Assembly: GCF_001424305.1 (NCBI RefSeq)
Contig: NZ_LMPD01000003.1
Location: forward strand, 358,387-422,386
Source: Pedobacter sp. Leaf176
Lineage (GTDB): Bacteria; Bacteroidota; Bacteroidia; Sphingobacteriales; Sphingobacteriaceae
Reading direction: 5' to 3'
DNA length: 64,000 nucleotides
Shown in pieces: positions 1 through 9,119 of the stretch (position 1 is its first letter; every line of letters starts with the position of its first letter). The notes beneath the pieces were generated by a model that was not told where the DNA came from, made no database searches, and was given only the letters and a program-made list of their open reading frames with translations. Position numbers and translations under genes: made by a program.

Positions 1-232
1 GTTCATTATCGAACAGTTTATGTGCGAGAGCGGACAGTTTAGTTATTTTTGAGGAAGGAAACTCATCCCTGAATCCAATCTACTTGAAGTGAAGGGTTAG
101 GGAGTAGAAAAAGCAAAGTAGAAAGAAATTTGGTTCCAACTACTTAGCCAAAGTGTTTCTCTTCTCAAAGAGAGAGACAACACAAAGAAAAAATACTTAC
201 CTTAATAGGGTGAGCTTTTAAAATATAAATTC
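1..232. other. Non-coding leader region before the NtrC-type regulator
   Basis: I see no gene here. The first 45 bases carry an inverted motif GTTC-ATTATC-GAAC (positions 1-14) and two direct copies of ACAGTTTA (about 14-21 and 34-41). These could be upstream activator sites for an enhancer-binding protein, possibly the one encoded next. No convincing sigma-54 -24/-12 promoter (TGGC-N8-TTGC) is visible. The upstream gene lies outside the window, so these sites could equally serve it. Confidence 0.35.
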
Positions 233-1603
233 ATGTTAGACGCCACAGTTTTAATCATCGATGACGATGACGACATTCTTTTAAGCGCCCGCTTATTTTT
301 AAAACAGCAGGTAAAACAAGTGATCACCTGCAAATCGCCTAAAGAAATCAATGTGCTGTTAAGCAAAAACGAAGTTGATATCATTCTGCTCGATATGAAC
401 TATCAGAAAGGCGCGAGCGATGGCCGCGAAGGTTTGTATTGGCTGGAACATATTTTATCGATAGATAAAGACTATGTTGTTATTCTGATGACTGCTTTTG
501 GAAATGTAGAACTTGCGGTTAAAGCGATTAAAAAAGGTGCTACCGACTTTATTCTTAAACCTTGGGAAAATGAAAAGCTTTTTGCAACCATTTCTGCGGC
601 ATCGAAACTCCGTGAATCGACGAGAAAAGTTAAGAAACTGGAGAAAATCCATACTTCACTACATAAAGATATGACCCGCGGTTTCGAGCATATTGTGGGC
701 GAGGCCGATGGAATAAAACAACTTCAGAATACCTTATTAAAAGTTGCACCCACTGATGCCAACGTTTTAATCCTGGGCGAAAATGGTACAGGCAAGCAGG
801 TTTTCGCCTACGAAATCCATGGAAATTCGCAGCGCAAAAACCAGGTTTTTATGCATGTAGATTTGGGCTCACTAAATGAAAATCTTTTTGAAAGTGAACT
901 TTTTGGCTATGCCAAAGGTGCTTTTACGGATGCGAAGGAAGATAAACCAGGCAGATTCGAACTGGCAGACGGTGGGACAATATTTTTGGACGAGATTGGA
1001 AACCTAACTTTGCCACTGCAGGCAAAATTATTGAGTGTTTTACAAAACCGAACGGTTACGCGACTCGGCGAAAGTAAAGAGCGCAAAGTTAATGTTCGGT
1101 TGATTACGGCTACCAATATGCCGTTAAACGAGATGGTTGGTAAAAACACCTTCAGGCAAGATTTACTTTTTAGGATTAATACCGTTGAATTGTTACTGCC
1201 GCCATTAAGAAAACGTGGTGGAGACATATTGTTGCTGGCCAATCATTTTATGCAGGTTTTTAGTTCGAAATACCACAAAGAAACCCGAAGTTTAAGCCAT
1301 AAAGCCGAAGATATTTTACTTAATTATAAATGGCCGGGGAATGTCCGTGAATTGCAACACGTTTTAGAAAGGGCCGTTATTATGAGCGATGGAAATGAAA
1401 TCTCAGAAGAAGACTTACAATTAAGTCCGCAGCGTTTTACACAAAATACCGCCATGCCTGATGAAATGGCACTAGGCGAGATGGAAAAAATGATGGTACA
1501 AAAAGCCATAGATAAACACAAAGGGAATATATCAAAAGCAGCGGCAGAACTCGGTCTAACCCGTGCAGCATTATACAGGAGAATAGAGAAATTCGGGATT
1601 TGA
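233..1603 (+). CDS. Sigma-54-type response regulator (NtrC family)
   Basis: This is a 456-residue transcription activator with the full NtrC layout. The N-terminal receiver has the acidic cluster IIDDDDD and probable phospho-acceptor Asp54 (ILLDMNY). The AAA+ domain has Walker A GENGTGKQ (about 182-189), the sigma-54 contact loop GAFTDA (229-234) and Walker B IFLDE (250-254). A Fis-type helix-turn-helix follows (GNISKAAAELGLTRAALYRR, last 25 residues). The loop differs from canonical GAFTGA. The following histidine kinase, 90 bp downstream on the same strand, is its likely partner. In Bacteroidota such pairs often control efflux or envelope operons, but no target is visible here. Confidence 0.93.
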   Translation: MLDATVLIIDDDDDILLSARLFLKQQVKQVITCKSPKEINVLLSKNEVDIILLDMNYQKGASDGREGLYWLEHILSIDKDYVVILMTAFGNVELAVKAIKKGATDFILKPWENEKLFATISAASKLRESTRKVKKLEKIHTSLHKDMTRGFEHIVGEADGIKQLQNTLLKVAPTDANVLILGENGTGKQVFAYEIHGNSQRKNQVFMHVDLGSLNENLFESELFGYAKGAFTDAKEDKPGRFELADGGTIFLDEIGNLTLPLQAKLLSVLQNRTVTRLGESKERKVNVRLITATNMPLNEMVGKNTFRQDLLFRINTVELLLPPLRKRGGDILLLANHFMQVFSSKYHKETRSLSHKAEDILLNYKWPGNVRELQHVLERAVIMSDGNEISEEDLQLSPQRFTQNTAMPDEMALGEMEKMMVQKAIDKHKGNISKAAAELGLTRAALYRRIEKFGI

Positions 1604-1693
1604 GCTGAAAGTGAAAAGCTTAAGATTAAAGCTGCACCCCACTTCGATCTCTAAGCTTTGGTCTTTCACCTTTAGTCTTTTAGCTTAAAAAAC

Positions 1694-3052
1694 ATGTTTT
1701 ATAAACGCTTTACTTTTCGTTTGATATCCAGGTTGGTCCTCATCAATCTATTGGGTTACCTCTTATTTTATCTAATTAAAAACACCCAATTGTGGTTTAC
1801 CATTATTGGCGTGAGTTTGATTTTATTGGGCTCTATAATTTCGCTTTATTATTACATTAACGAAATTCGTTCTGATATTAAGCGATTTATTTTAGCTGTA
1901 AAAACCCGCGACCACACACTTAATTTTAAAAATAAAGCCACTAAGGGAAGTTTTCCCGAACTTTATGAATCTTTTGGAGAAATTCTACATGTACACAAAC
2001 AGATTCGTATGGAACAGGAAGCGATGTTCCAACTGATTAAGACCATTTTAGAGCAGGTTCCGGTCGGCGTAATCGTAGTTAACAATACCAAAACAGCACA
2101 GAATAACGAGGAAATTGCATTTTTCAATCAGGCTGCATCGACTTTATTAGGTGTGCCGGCATACAAATACTGGCATCGGCTACAACAACATTTACCAAAT
2201 TTTGCATATGAGGTAGACCAGATTTCATCAGGTGGAAAGCGCTTTTTGGAACTAAAAATCCAGGAGAAATTGATTCAATTATCAACGGAGGTAATCCCAT
2301 TGAATCTTTATGGGAAGAATTATACCATCATCAGTTTCCAAAATATAAAAGACGAAATTGAGCAAAAAGAAACAGAAGCCTGGAACAGGTTAATCGGTGT
2401 AATCTCACATGAAATATTAAATTCCATCACGCCTATAAGTTCGTTATCCGATACCATTAATAGCATGGTTACGGAAAAAGAAAACCTCGATCAGGATGAA
2501 ATGGAAGATCTAAAAACAGCTTTACAAACGATTAAGCGGCGTTCTGCCGGTTTATTGGATTTTGTTAAGGACTATCGTTTAATCGCAGAGTTGCCAACGC
2601 CGAATTTAGAGTCACACACGATTGGAGAAATCCTGAAACACATTAAAGTGCTGATGCAACCTTTCGCGAAAATTAAAAACGTGGTATTAGATGTAGAAAA
2701 AACATCATCGAAGATCACAGTTCAGCTTGACTTAAAATTAATTGAACAAGTTCTTATTAACCTAATAACGAACAGCATTTATTCCGTAGAGGAAAATGAA
2801 AATCCCCATATTTCGGTCAATTACCGACTGGAAAACACCAAACTTTACATAGATGTAACTGATAATGGAAAAGGAATTGAATCCCCAGATTTGGAAAAAA
2901 TCTTCGTTCCGTTTTACACCACCCGTAAAAATGGCTCGGGCATTGGTTTAACCATTAGCCGGAACATTATGAAAATGCACCGTGGTAGTATTGAAGTAAT
3001 CTCCATACCAAATGAACAAACAACTTTTTCTCTGTTGTTTAATTATATATAG
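1694..3052 (+). CDS. Membrane sensor histidine kinase, partner of the NtrC-type regulator
   Basis: This 452-residue kinase has two N-terminal membrane helices (about residues 10-28 and 33-55) with almost no loop between them, so it probably senses a membrane or cytoplasmic signal. A HAMP-like linker and a PAS-like region (about 112-220) follow. The H-box is GVISHEILNSITPISS with phospho-acceptor His239. The ATPase domain shows the N-box (NLITNSIYSV), G1 (DNGKGI) and G2 (GSGIGLTIS). The H-box style matches NtrY/AtoS-type kinases that partner sigma-54 activators, which agrees with the gene just upstream. Confidence 0.92.
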   Translation: MFYKRFTFRLISRLVLINLLGYLLFYLIKNTQLWFTIIGVSLILLGSIISLYYYINEIRSDIKRFILAVKTRDHTLNFKNKATKGSFPELYESFGEILHVHKQIRMEQEAMFQLIKTILEQVPVGVIVVNNTKTAQNNEEIAFFNQAASTLLGVPAYKYWHRLQQHLPNFAYEVDQISSGGKRFLELKIQEKLIQLSTEVIPLNLYGKNYTIISFQNIKDEIEQKETEAWNRLIGVISHEILNSITPISSLSDTINSMVTEKENLDQDEMEDLKTALQTIKRRSAGLLDFVKDYRLIAELPTPNLESHTIGEILKHIKVLMQPFAKIKNVVLDVEKTSSKITVQLDLKLIEQVLINLITNSIYSVEENENPHISVNYRLENTKLYIDVTDNGKGIESPDLEKIFVPFYTTRKNGSGIGLTISRNIMKMHRGSIEVISIPNEQTTFSLLFNYI

Positions 3053-3254
3053 CTTTTGACAAAAAATAACTTTGTTAACCTCCTCTTGACCAGTAAGTCT
3101 TGATTGCTATTAATTAAATTTTTATTCCAATTAAGTGTAAACTATTCAATCGACTGATGAAACTTTTTAATCATTTGAATGTTTTTTTAGCCTAAAAATT
3201 CAAACAAAAATAAACTTAGCTGCTTTTATTTATGTGGATACATCAAATACAAGC

Positions 3255-5444
3255 ATGAAGACAGTTATAATATCGAACAGATTACCTGTTAAGATCGTCG
3301 AAGAAAACAATCAATATACTATTATTCCAAGTGAGGGTGGCCTAGCTACCGGACTTGGAGACGTATACAAAACAGGGAACTCAATCTGGGTGGGATGGCC
3401 AGGCATTGAAGTTCCCGAAGAGCGGCAAGAGGAGGTTACGCAAAAATTAGCCGAGCTTAACCTTTCCCCAGTTTTCCTGACTCAGGAAGAAATCAATTTA
3501 TATTATGAGGGTTTTTCAAACGAAGTATTATGGCCCGTTTTTCATTACCTGGTAACCTACGCACATTACGAGCAAAGCTATTGGGATTGCTACAAATCAG
3601 TTAATCATAAATTTGCCAAAAGTGCCCTGCAGGTACTTGACATGAAAGATAAAATATGGATTCAGGATTATCAATTGATGTTGCTCCCCGAAATATTGAG
3701 GGAAAAACGCCCAAATTTGACCATTGGATTCTTCCAGCATATCCCCTTTCCTTCTTACGAAATTTTCAGGTTGATACCTTGGCGTGAAGAATTGCTTCAA
3801 GGTTTGATTGGCGCAGATCTAATTGGTTTCCATACTTATGATGATGTTCGCCATTTTATAAGCACAGCAACACGCTTACTTCCTGTAAATTCATCATCAA
3901 ATGTACTGAACAGCAACGATCGGCAAATCGTTATAGAAGCCTTTCCTATGGGTATTGATTTCGAAAAATTTTCAACCTTAACGGATACAGAAATAGTCAG
4001 ACAAGAAATATCCAATTTTAAAAATGGAAAGGAGGATGTTAAAATTATTCTTTCGATTGACAGGCTGGATTACAGTAAAGGAATTTTAGAACGCCTCAAA
4101 GCAATCGAATTATTGCTTCAAATGCACCCTGAATATATTGGTAAAATTGAATTATTCATGATTGTGGTTCCATCGCGGGATACCGTTCCTAAATACAACG
4201 AATTGAGGGAACAGATTGACCAGTTCGTGGGCAATTTAAATGCCCGCTATCGTTCCATGGACTGGATTCCGGTCAATTATTTTTACCGTTCTTTTCCTAT
4301 TGAGTTCTTATCGGCCTTATATTCATCTGCCGATGTTTGCCTGGTTACGCCAATGCGCGATGGCATGAATCTGGTTAGTAAAGAATATATAGCCAGCAGA
4401 AATAATGAAGATGGCGTGCTTATTTTAAGCGAGATGGCCGGGGCCTCAAAGGAATTGACAGAGGCATTAATTGTAAACCCGAATAATCTCGGCGATATTA
4501 TGGAAGCAATTGTTGCCGCCCTAAGAATGCCTTTAAATGATCAAAAGCGTCGCATGAAAGCCATGCGTGCTACAGTTGAAAAATTCAATATTAAACATTG
4601 GGTGAACAATTTTATTTTAAAATTAAACGAAGTGAAAGAATCTCAAAAATCATTGCTAACAAAACATGCTGTGAATTCCGTTAACGAAATTATTGCAGTG
4701 AAATATGCCGAAACTCATGATAGAGTCTTGTTTTTAGATTACGATGGAACCTTAGTTGGGTTTACAGGAGATATTGATGACGCCTCGCCAGATGAAGAGC
4801 TCTATGATTTAATTGAAAATTTGATCCTTGATAATTCGAATACGGTCGTGATTATCAGCGGACGCAGACATGAGACTTTGGAAAGCTGGTTTGGCCATTT
4901 AAAGGTTGATTTGATCGCCGAACACGGTGCCTGGCAAAGAAAACAAGGGGAACAATGGACTTGTTTGCCGCTACTTACAGATCAATGGAAAAGTGAAATC
5001 AGAACATTATTAGAAACCTATACGGATAGAACGCCAGGTTCCTTCATAGAAGAAAAAAGCTTTTCCCTAGTATGGCATTATCGCAAAGCGGAAGAAGGGT
5101 TAGGTGAATTAAGAGCGAATGAAATTGTTAGTCATATGAAAATTTTAGCCGCTGATAAGGGCTTACAGCTCATGCCAGGAAACAAGGTTATAGAGTTTAA
5201 AAATATAGAGGTAAACAAAGGAAAGGCTGCATTAAACTGGCTTTACAATAAGCATCCTGACTTTGTGATGGCATTGGGAGATGACCATACCGACGAAGAT
5301 ATTTTTAAAGCTCTACCAGATGGTTCGATAACAGTTAAGGTTGGAAATAATTTATCAGAAGCGAAGTACTACTTGAACGATTTTAAAGAAGTTAGAAAAC
5401 TGCTCTGGAGTTTGGTAAAGGAAGAATTTGTGGAGCGAGATTAA
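3255..5444 (+). CDS. Bifunctional trehalose-6-phosphate synthase/phosphatase
   Basis: This fusion makes trehalose from UDP-glucose and glucose-6-phosphate in two steps. The N-terminal GT20 synthase (OtsA-like) spans about 1-465, with typical segments VIISNRLP, GWPG, IWIQDYQLMLLPEILR, IGFFQHIPFPS and RLDYSKGI. The C-terminal HAD phosphatase (OtsB-like, from about 480) has LFLDYDGTL, VIISGRR and GDDHTDEDIF. I use ATG 3255 because family members begin MKTVIISNRLP; an in-frame GTG at 3234 would add seven unconserved residues. Trehalose made here could link to the GH15 and TreS-like genes in the same window. The downstream region is a palindromic repeat array. Confidence 0.94.
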   Translation: MKTVIISNRLPVKIVEENNQYTIIPSEGGLATGLGDVYKTGNSIWVGWPGIEVPEERQEEVTQKLAELNLSPVFLTQEEINLYYEGFSNEVLWPVFHYLVTYAHYEQSYWDCYKSVNHKFAKSALQVLDMKDKIWIQDYQLMLLPEILREKRPNLTIGFFQHIPFPSYEIFRLIPWREELLQGLIGADLIGFHTYDDVRHFISTATRLLPVNSSSNVLNSNDRQIVIEAFPMGIDFEKFSTLTDTEIVRQEISNFKNGKEDVKIILSIDRLDYSKGILERLKAIELLLQMHPEYIGKIELFMIVVPSRDTVPKYNELREQIDQFVGNLNARYRSMDWIPVNYFYRSFPIEFLSALYSSADVCLVTPMRDGMNLVSKEYIASRNNEDGVLILSEMAGASKELTEALIVNPNNLGDIMEAIVAALRMPLNDQKRRMKAMRATVEKFNIKHWVNNFILKLNEVKESQKSLLTKHAVNSVNEIIAVKYAETHDRVLFLDYDGTLVGFTGDIDDASPDEELYDLIENLILDNSNTVVIISGRRHETLESWFGHLKVDLIAEHGAWQRKQGEQWTCLPLLTDQWKSEIRTLLETYTDRTPGSFIEEKSFSLVWHYRKAEEGLGELRANEIVSHMKILAADKGLQLMPGNKVIEFKNIEVNKGKAALNWLYNKHPDFVMALGDDHTDEDIFKALPDGSITVKVGNNLSEAKYYLNDFKEVRKLLWSLVKEEFVERD

Positions 5445-5942
5445 TTTAACTGATGTCGTGAGGCTGAATCAAAAATAAATCCGACGCTAAGGCAAGAATT
5501 TTATTTCGTTTGCACTCATTCCCACGCAGGCGGAAACCACGATTACTCAGCGAAGCTAATCTCAAAGCGCTTTACAACAGAGTATTAGCATTCCCAATCA
5601 AGTCGGGATGATGAATCGAAATTAACTCATTCTAATGGTTCGTGTGGACACGAACCATGGCATAGGAATTAGTTTAACTTTAACGTCATTCCCACGCAGG
5701 CGGGAACCACGATTGCTCAGCGAAGCTAATCTTAAAGCGCTTTACAACAGCATTAGCATTCCCAATCAAGTCGGGAATGGCGAATCGAAAGAACTCATTT
5801 TAATGGTTCGTGTGCACACGAACCATGGCATAGGAATTTAGCTTAACTTTAACGTCATTCCCGCGCAGGCGGGAATCTTAAAGCGCTTTGTAACAGCATT
5901 AAGATTCTCAATCAAGTCGGGAATGACGAATCGAAAATAATT
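5445..5942. repeat. Tandem ~170-bp palindromic repeat array (2.5 units)
   Basis: No gene is present. Three copies of an imperfect palindrome begin near 5515, 5685 and 5854, about 170 bp apart. Each starts like GTCATTCCCACGCAGGCGGG and closes with a near-inverse CAAGTCGGGAATGACGAATC. Between the copies lies a shorter palindrome, ATGGTTCGTGT-N2-ACACGAACCAT, at 5635-5658, with a fully symmetric second copy at 5803-5826. A related element lies at 34297-34407. The terminal inversion and dispersal suggest a MITE- or REP-like family. The palindromes may also act as bidirectional terminators between the convergent neighbours. Confidence 0.8.
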
Positions 5943-7727
5943 CTACAAAAATACGGGTCTATCTAATTTAATTGCAATACGATAGGCCGCATTCATTAAA
6001 CCGACATGGCTATAGGCCTGAGGAAAGTTACCCCATTGGCTGCCTGTTTTTGCATCAACATCCTCGCTGAAAAGTAGCAAATGGTTACAATATTTAATAA
6101 TGTTTTCAAACTCCTTAATTGCTTCATCCGTTCTTCCTACACAAGCCAAGGCTTCTACATACCAAAATGCACAGATTAAAAAAGTAGTCTTAGGTTTGCC
6201 AAAATCATCCGCATGCAGGTAGCGGTAAAATAATCCATCTTCAGTTTTAAGTTCATTTTCTAAAGCAATCAAATGGTCCTTTGCGCGGTCGGATGCCGGG
6301 TCCAGGTAACCCATCATAATTAATTGCAAAGTACTCGCATCTAAATGCTGGCTGCCAACGGCATTTGTGTAAACCTTTCTTTCCGGATCGTAACAGGCTT
6401 CAATATGTGTTGCAGCTTTATCAATCAAAACCTGTGCTCTATCCTCAAAATCCTGACTACCAATAGTTTTTGCCATTTTTAGAGCAGCATGTGCACCAGC
6501 CCATTGGAACAAATTACTGTAACAGTGTACATTTGCTATATTTCTGAACTCCCAAATCCCGGCATCTTTTTCATCAATTGTCCTTTCGATTTTAGACAGT
6601 ACGCCTTCAATCCATTTAACGGAGTCGCTTCGTTCTGAGAACACAAAACGATGGTCGGTATACAGGGGTAACATTGAAATCAAAACCTGACCATAAATGT
6701 CATTCTGAATATGTTCATAAGCCTGGTTCCCAATTCTGATTGGCTGTTCACCTTTGTAACCTTCCAAATGATCGAGTGTATGTTCTGTAATTTCACGCTC
6801 GCCCGCAATCCCGTATAATGGCTGATACCGCGTATCTTCTGCACGGGAAATATCTGAAAGATAGCTGAAGTATTTTTCCATTTCCTCGAAATGACCGATA
6901 TGATTAAGTGAAGTCAGTACATAATGCGAATCGCGCAGCCAGCAATAGCGATAATCCCAGTTTCGGGTACTTCCCGGCGATTCGGGTAAACTGGTTGTAC
7001 TTGCAGCGATGATTGCACCGGTATCTTCATATTGATGAATTTTTAAAACCAATGCTGATCGGATAACAAATGGCTGGTAAAATCCAGCAATCGACGAATG
7101 TTTTATCCATAAACGCCAGTAAGCTACCGTATCACGAAGAAAATTTTCAGCGGTACTCACAATTGGCGCTTCAAGGTTTTGGCCATAGGTCATAACAAGG
7201 TATTTTGCCTCATTTAAAACAAATGCTTTTTCATCAAGAATATAAGTTAAAGAAACATTTGTACTCAAACGTATGTTTTCATCACAGCCTAAATAATCAA
7301 TATGATTACTTCCACGGCTTGGTTTCATCTTACCTTTTCCATAATCGCATACCGGTTCGCATTTGATGGTTATGCGAGGATTACCTTTTATAGGCTCAAT
7401 TTTACGAATGAACATTAGCGGCTTGAAATACCGGTCGTGAAGGCGAAAACGGGGTGCAAAATCGGTAACTCTATATTGACCATCTTCTGCCGTAATTTCG
7501 GTTCTTAAAACATTGGTATTTTCAATATAATATTGTTTTGAGGTATATTCTCCCTGTGGTAGAATCGAAAATTCGCCACCTTTCTTCTTATCCAATAAAC
7601 TTCCAAAAACGAAAGGGCTATCAAAACGAGGCCAGCATAGCCAAGAGATATCTGTATTTTTATTTACATGTGCTAAAAAAGCACAGTTTCCTATTATTCC
7701 AGTTTGATAAAGATGTTTTTCAGCCAT
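5943..7727 (-). CDS. Glycoside hydrolase family 15 protein (glucoamylase/trehalase-like)
   Basis: This protein of about 594 residues matches the bacterial GH15 layout. The N-terminal beta-sandwich begins GIIGNCAFLAHVNKNTDISWLCWPRFDSP. The (alpha/alpha)6 barrel that follows includes NWDYRYCWLRDSHY, YGIAGERE and the late SQWGNFPQAYSHVGL segment. Members hydrolyse alpha-glucosidic bonds in malto-oligosaccharides, isomaltose or trehalose. The neighbouring trehalose synthase fusion makes a trehalase role attractive, but sequence alone does not decide substrate. It has no signal peptide and is probably cytoplasmic. ATG 7727 is chosen over the in-frame TTG at 7733. It converges with the trehalose fusion across the repeat array. 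Confidence 0.9.
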   Translation of the reverse strand: MAEKHLYQTGIIGNCAFLAHVNKNTDISWLCWPRFDSPFVFGSLLDKKKGGEFSILPQGEYTSKQYYIENTNVLRTEITAEDGQYRVTDFAPRFRLHDRYFKPLMFIRKIEPIKGNPRITIKCEPVCDYGKGKMKPSRGSNHIDYLGCDENIRLSTNVSLTYILDEKAFVLNEAKYLVMTYGQNLEAPIVSTAENFLRDTVAYWRLWIKHSSIAGFYQPFVIRSALVLKIHQYEDTGAIIAASTTSLPESPGSTRNWDYRYCWLRDSHYVLTSLNHIGHFEEMEKYFSYLSDISRAEDTRYQPLYGIAGEREITEHTLDHLEGYKGEQPIRIGNQAYEHIQNDIYGQVLISMLPLYTDHRFVFSERSDSVKWIEGVLSKIERTIDEKDAGIWEFRNIANVHCYSNLFQWAGAHAALKMAKTIGSQDFEDRAQVLIDKAATHIEACYDPERKVYTNAVGSQHLDASTLQLIMMGYLDPASDRAKDHLIALENELKTEDGLFYRYLHADDFGKPKTTFLICAFWYVEALACVGRTDEAIKEFENIIKYCNHLLLFSEDVDAKTGSQWGNFPQAYSHVGLMNAAYRIAIKLDRPVFL

Positions 7728-7791
7728 AAGCAAATTTATGTTTATCTACTAACAAGCTATTGGCAAAAATGTTGGAGTACGCCAAATAAAA

Positions 7792-7821
7792 AAGTCAGTC
7801 TGATCGCATTCAAACTGACTT
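7792..7821 (-). terminator. Intrinsic terminator after glgC
   Basis: The stem AAGTCAGT (7792-7799) pairs with ACTGACTT (7814-7821). On the minus strand the hairpin is followed by a run of Ts (ACTGACTTTTTTATTT). It lies about 20 bp beyond the glgC stop, separating glgA-glgC from the GH15 gene. Confidence 0.75.
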
Positions 7822-7842
7822 AAATTTTTAAATGAATTTACT

Positions 7843-9111
7843 TTAAATCTCTGTGCCGCTCGGCAGTACAGCGCCTTTTTTCACTACAACGATTCCGTCT
7901 TTTACAGCATAAAGTTCGAAATCACCATCCTCTAAATGCGGGCCGCCATTAATCTTTACATCGTTTCCTATGCGACAGTTTTTGTCGATAATCGCATTGT
8001 TGATATAGCAACGATCGCCAATACCGATAAGCGAGTTGCCCATATTTGTTTCTGTTTGAATTTCTTCGAGTGTTTGATAACGATCGCTACCCATTACATA
8101 TGTATTGGTTACAACAGTATCCTTTCCAATACGGGCCCTGATGCCCAAAACGGCATGCTCTATTTTACTAGCTTGTATAATACAACCCTCTGCTATAATT
8201 GCTTTTTCTAAGGTTGTACCAGAAATTTTCGACGGTGGCAGCATCCTGGCCCGGGTGAATATCGTATGGCTGCTATCGAACATATTGAATTTCGGAATCT
8301 CATCAGTTAAGCCCAGATTAGCTTCAAAAAAAGATGAAATATTACCAATATCTGTCCAATAGCCCTCGTATTGGTAACTCAAAACGCGACTCTCTGTAAT
8401 GGCTCTTGGCAATATTTCTTTACCAAAATCTTTTTCTTCTTCGTTCTCATTCAAAATATTAATTAGATATTCCCGATTGAAAACATAAATACCCATCGAC
8501 GCCAAAAAATTACGTCCCTCACCCTGCATTTCTTCACCTGTATCAGAAACCCAATTTTCTAAACCAGTCTTCGGCTTTTCGATAAAAGAAGTAATCATAT
8601 TTTCTTCATCAGCTTTTAAGATACCAAAATCAGTCGCATCTTTTGCTGTAACTGGAATTGTGGCAATGGTAATTTCAGCTTTAGCCTCGATATGTCGTTC
8701 AATCATATCTTTAAAATCCATCTGATACAGTTGATCGCCAGATAAGATTAATATATAATCAAACTCATGAGAAACAATATGGTGCATACATTGACGTACT
8801 GCATCAGCCGTTCCCTGAAACCAGCCAGCGTTTTGAACCGTTTGTTCGGCAGCGAGAATATCAACAAAGGCTGTGCTGAAATGGCTAAAATGATAGGTAT
8901 TTTTAATGTGTTTGTTCAGGGATGCAGAGTTAAACTGCGTTAAAACAAACATACGGTGAATGCCTGAGTTTAAACAATTTGAAATCGGGATGTCTACCAA
9001 CCGGTACTTACCTGCTATAGGTACTGCGGGTTTAGAGCGTGTTTGTGTTAGCGGCGATAATCTAGAGCCCTGGCCACCGCCAAGGATAACGCCTAAAACT
9101 TTGTCAGTCAT
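7843..9111 (-). CDS. glgC: Glucose-1-phosphate adenylyltransferase
   Basis: GlgC makes ADP-glucose from ATP and glucose-1-phosphate, the committed step of bacterial glycogen synthesis. The 422-residue protein starts with the nucleotidyltransferase signature GVILGGGQGSRLSPLTQTRSKPAVPIAGKYR. Further conserved segments are GTADAVRQ, LSGDQLYQMD, FIEKP and YWTDIG, and a left-handed beta-helix C-terminus (CYINNAIIDKNCRIG) completes the family form. It follows glgA by only 8 bp on the same strand, so the two are co-transcribed. No branching or debranching enzyme is in the window. Confidence 0.96.
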   Translation of the reverse strand: MTDKVLGVILGGGQGSRLSPLTQTRSKPAVPIAGKYRLVDIPISNCLNSGIHRMFVLTQFNSASLNKHIKNTYHFSHFSTAFVDILAAEQTVQNAGWFQGTADAVRQCMHHIVSHEFDYILILSGDQLYQMDFKDMIERHIEAKAEITIATIPVTAKDATDFGILKADEENMITSFIEKPKTGLENWVSDTGEEMQGEGRNFLASMGIYVFNREYLINILNENEEEKDFGKEILPRAITESRVLSYQYEGYWTDIGNISSFFEANLGLTDEIPKFNMFDSSHTIFTRARMLPPSKISGTTLEKAIIAEGCIIQASKIEHAVLGIRARIGKDTVVTNTYVMGSDRYQTLEEIQTETNMGNSLIGIGDRCYINNAIIDKNCRIGNDVKINGGPHLEDGDFELYAVKDGIVVVKKGAVLPSGTEI

Positions 9112-9119
9112 GTTTAAGC

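Noticed and set aside
5635..5841. 68-codon open frame within the tandem repeat array
   Set aside because: The peptide is a translation of the palindromic repeats (it repeats MVRV-TNHGIGI), so it reflects repeat structure rather than a gene.
5515..5937. Possible CRISPR array
   Set aside because: Repeats are about 170 bp apart, the spacers are near-identical rather than unique, and no cas gene is near.
7731..7738. TAAATTTG box on the minus strand as promoter of the GH15 gene
   Set aside because: It ends 3 bases before the only sensible start codon, which would place the transcription start inside the coding region.
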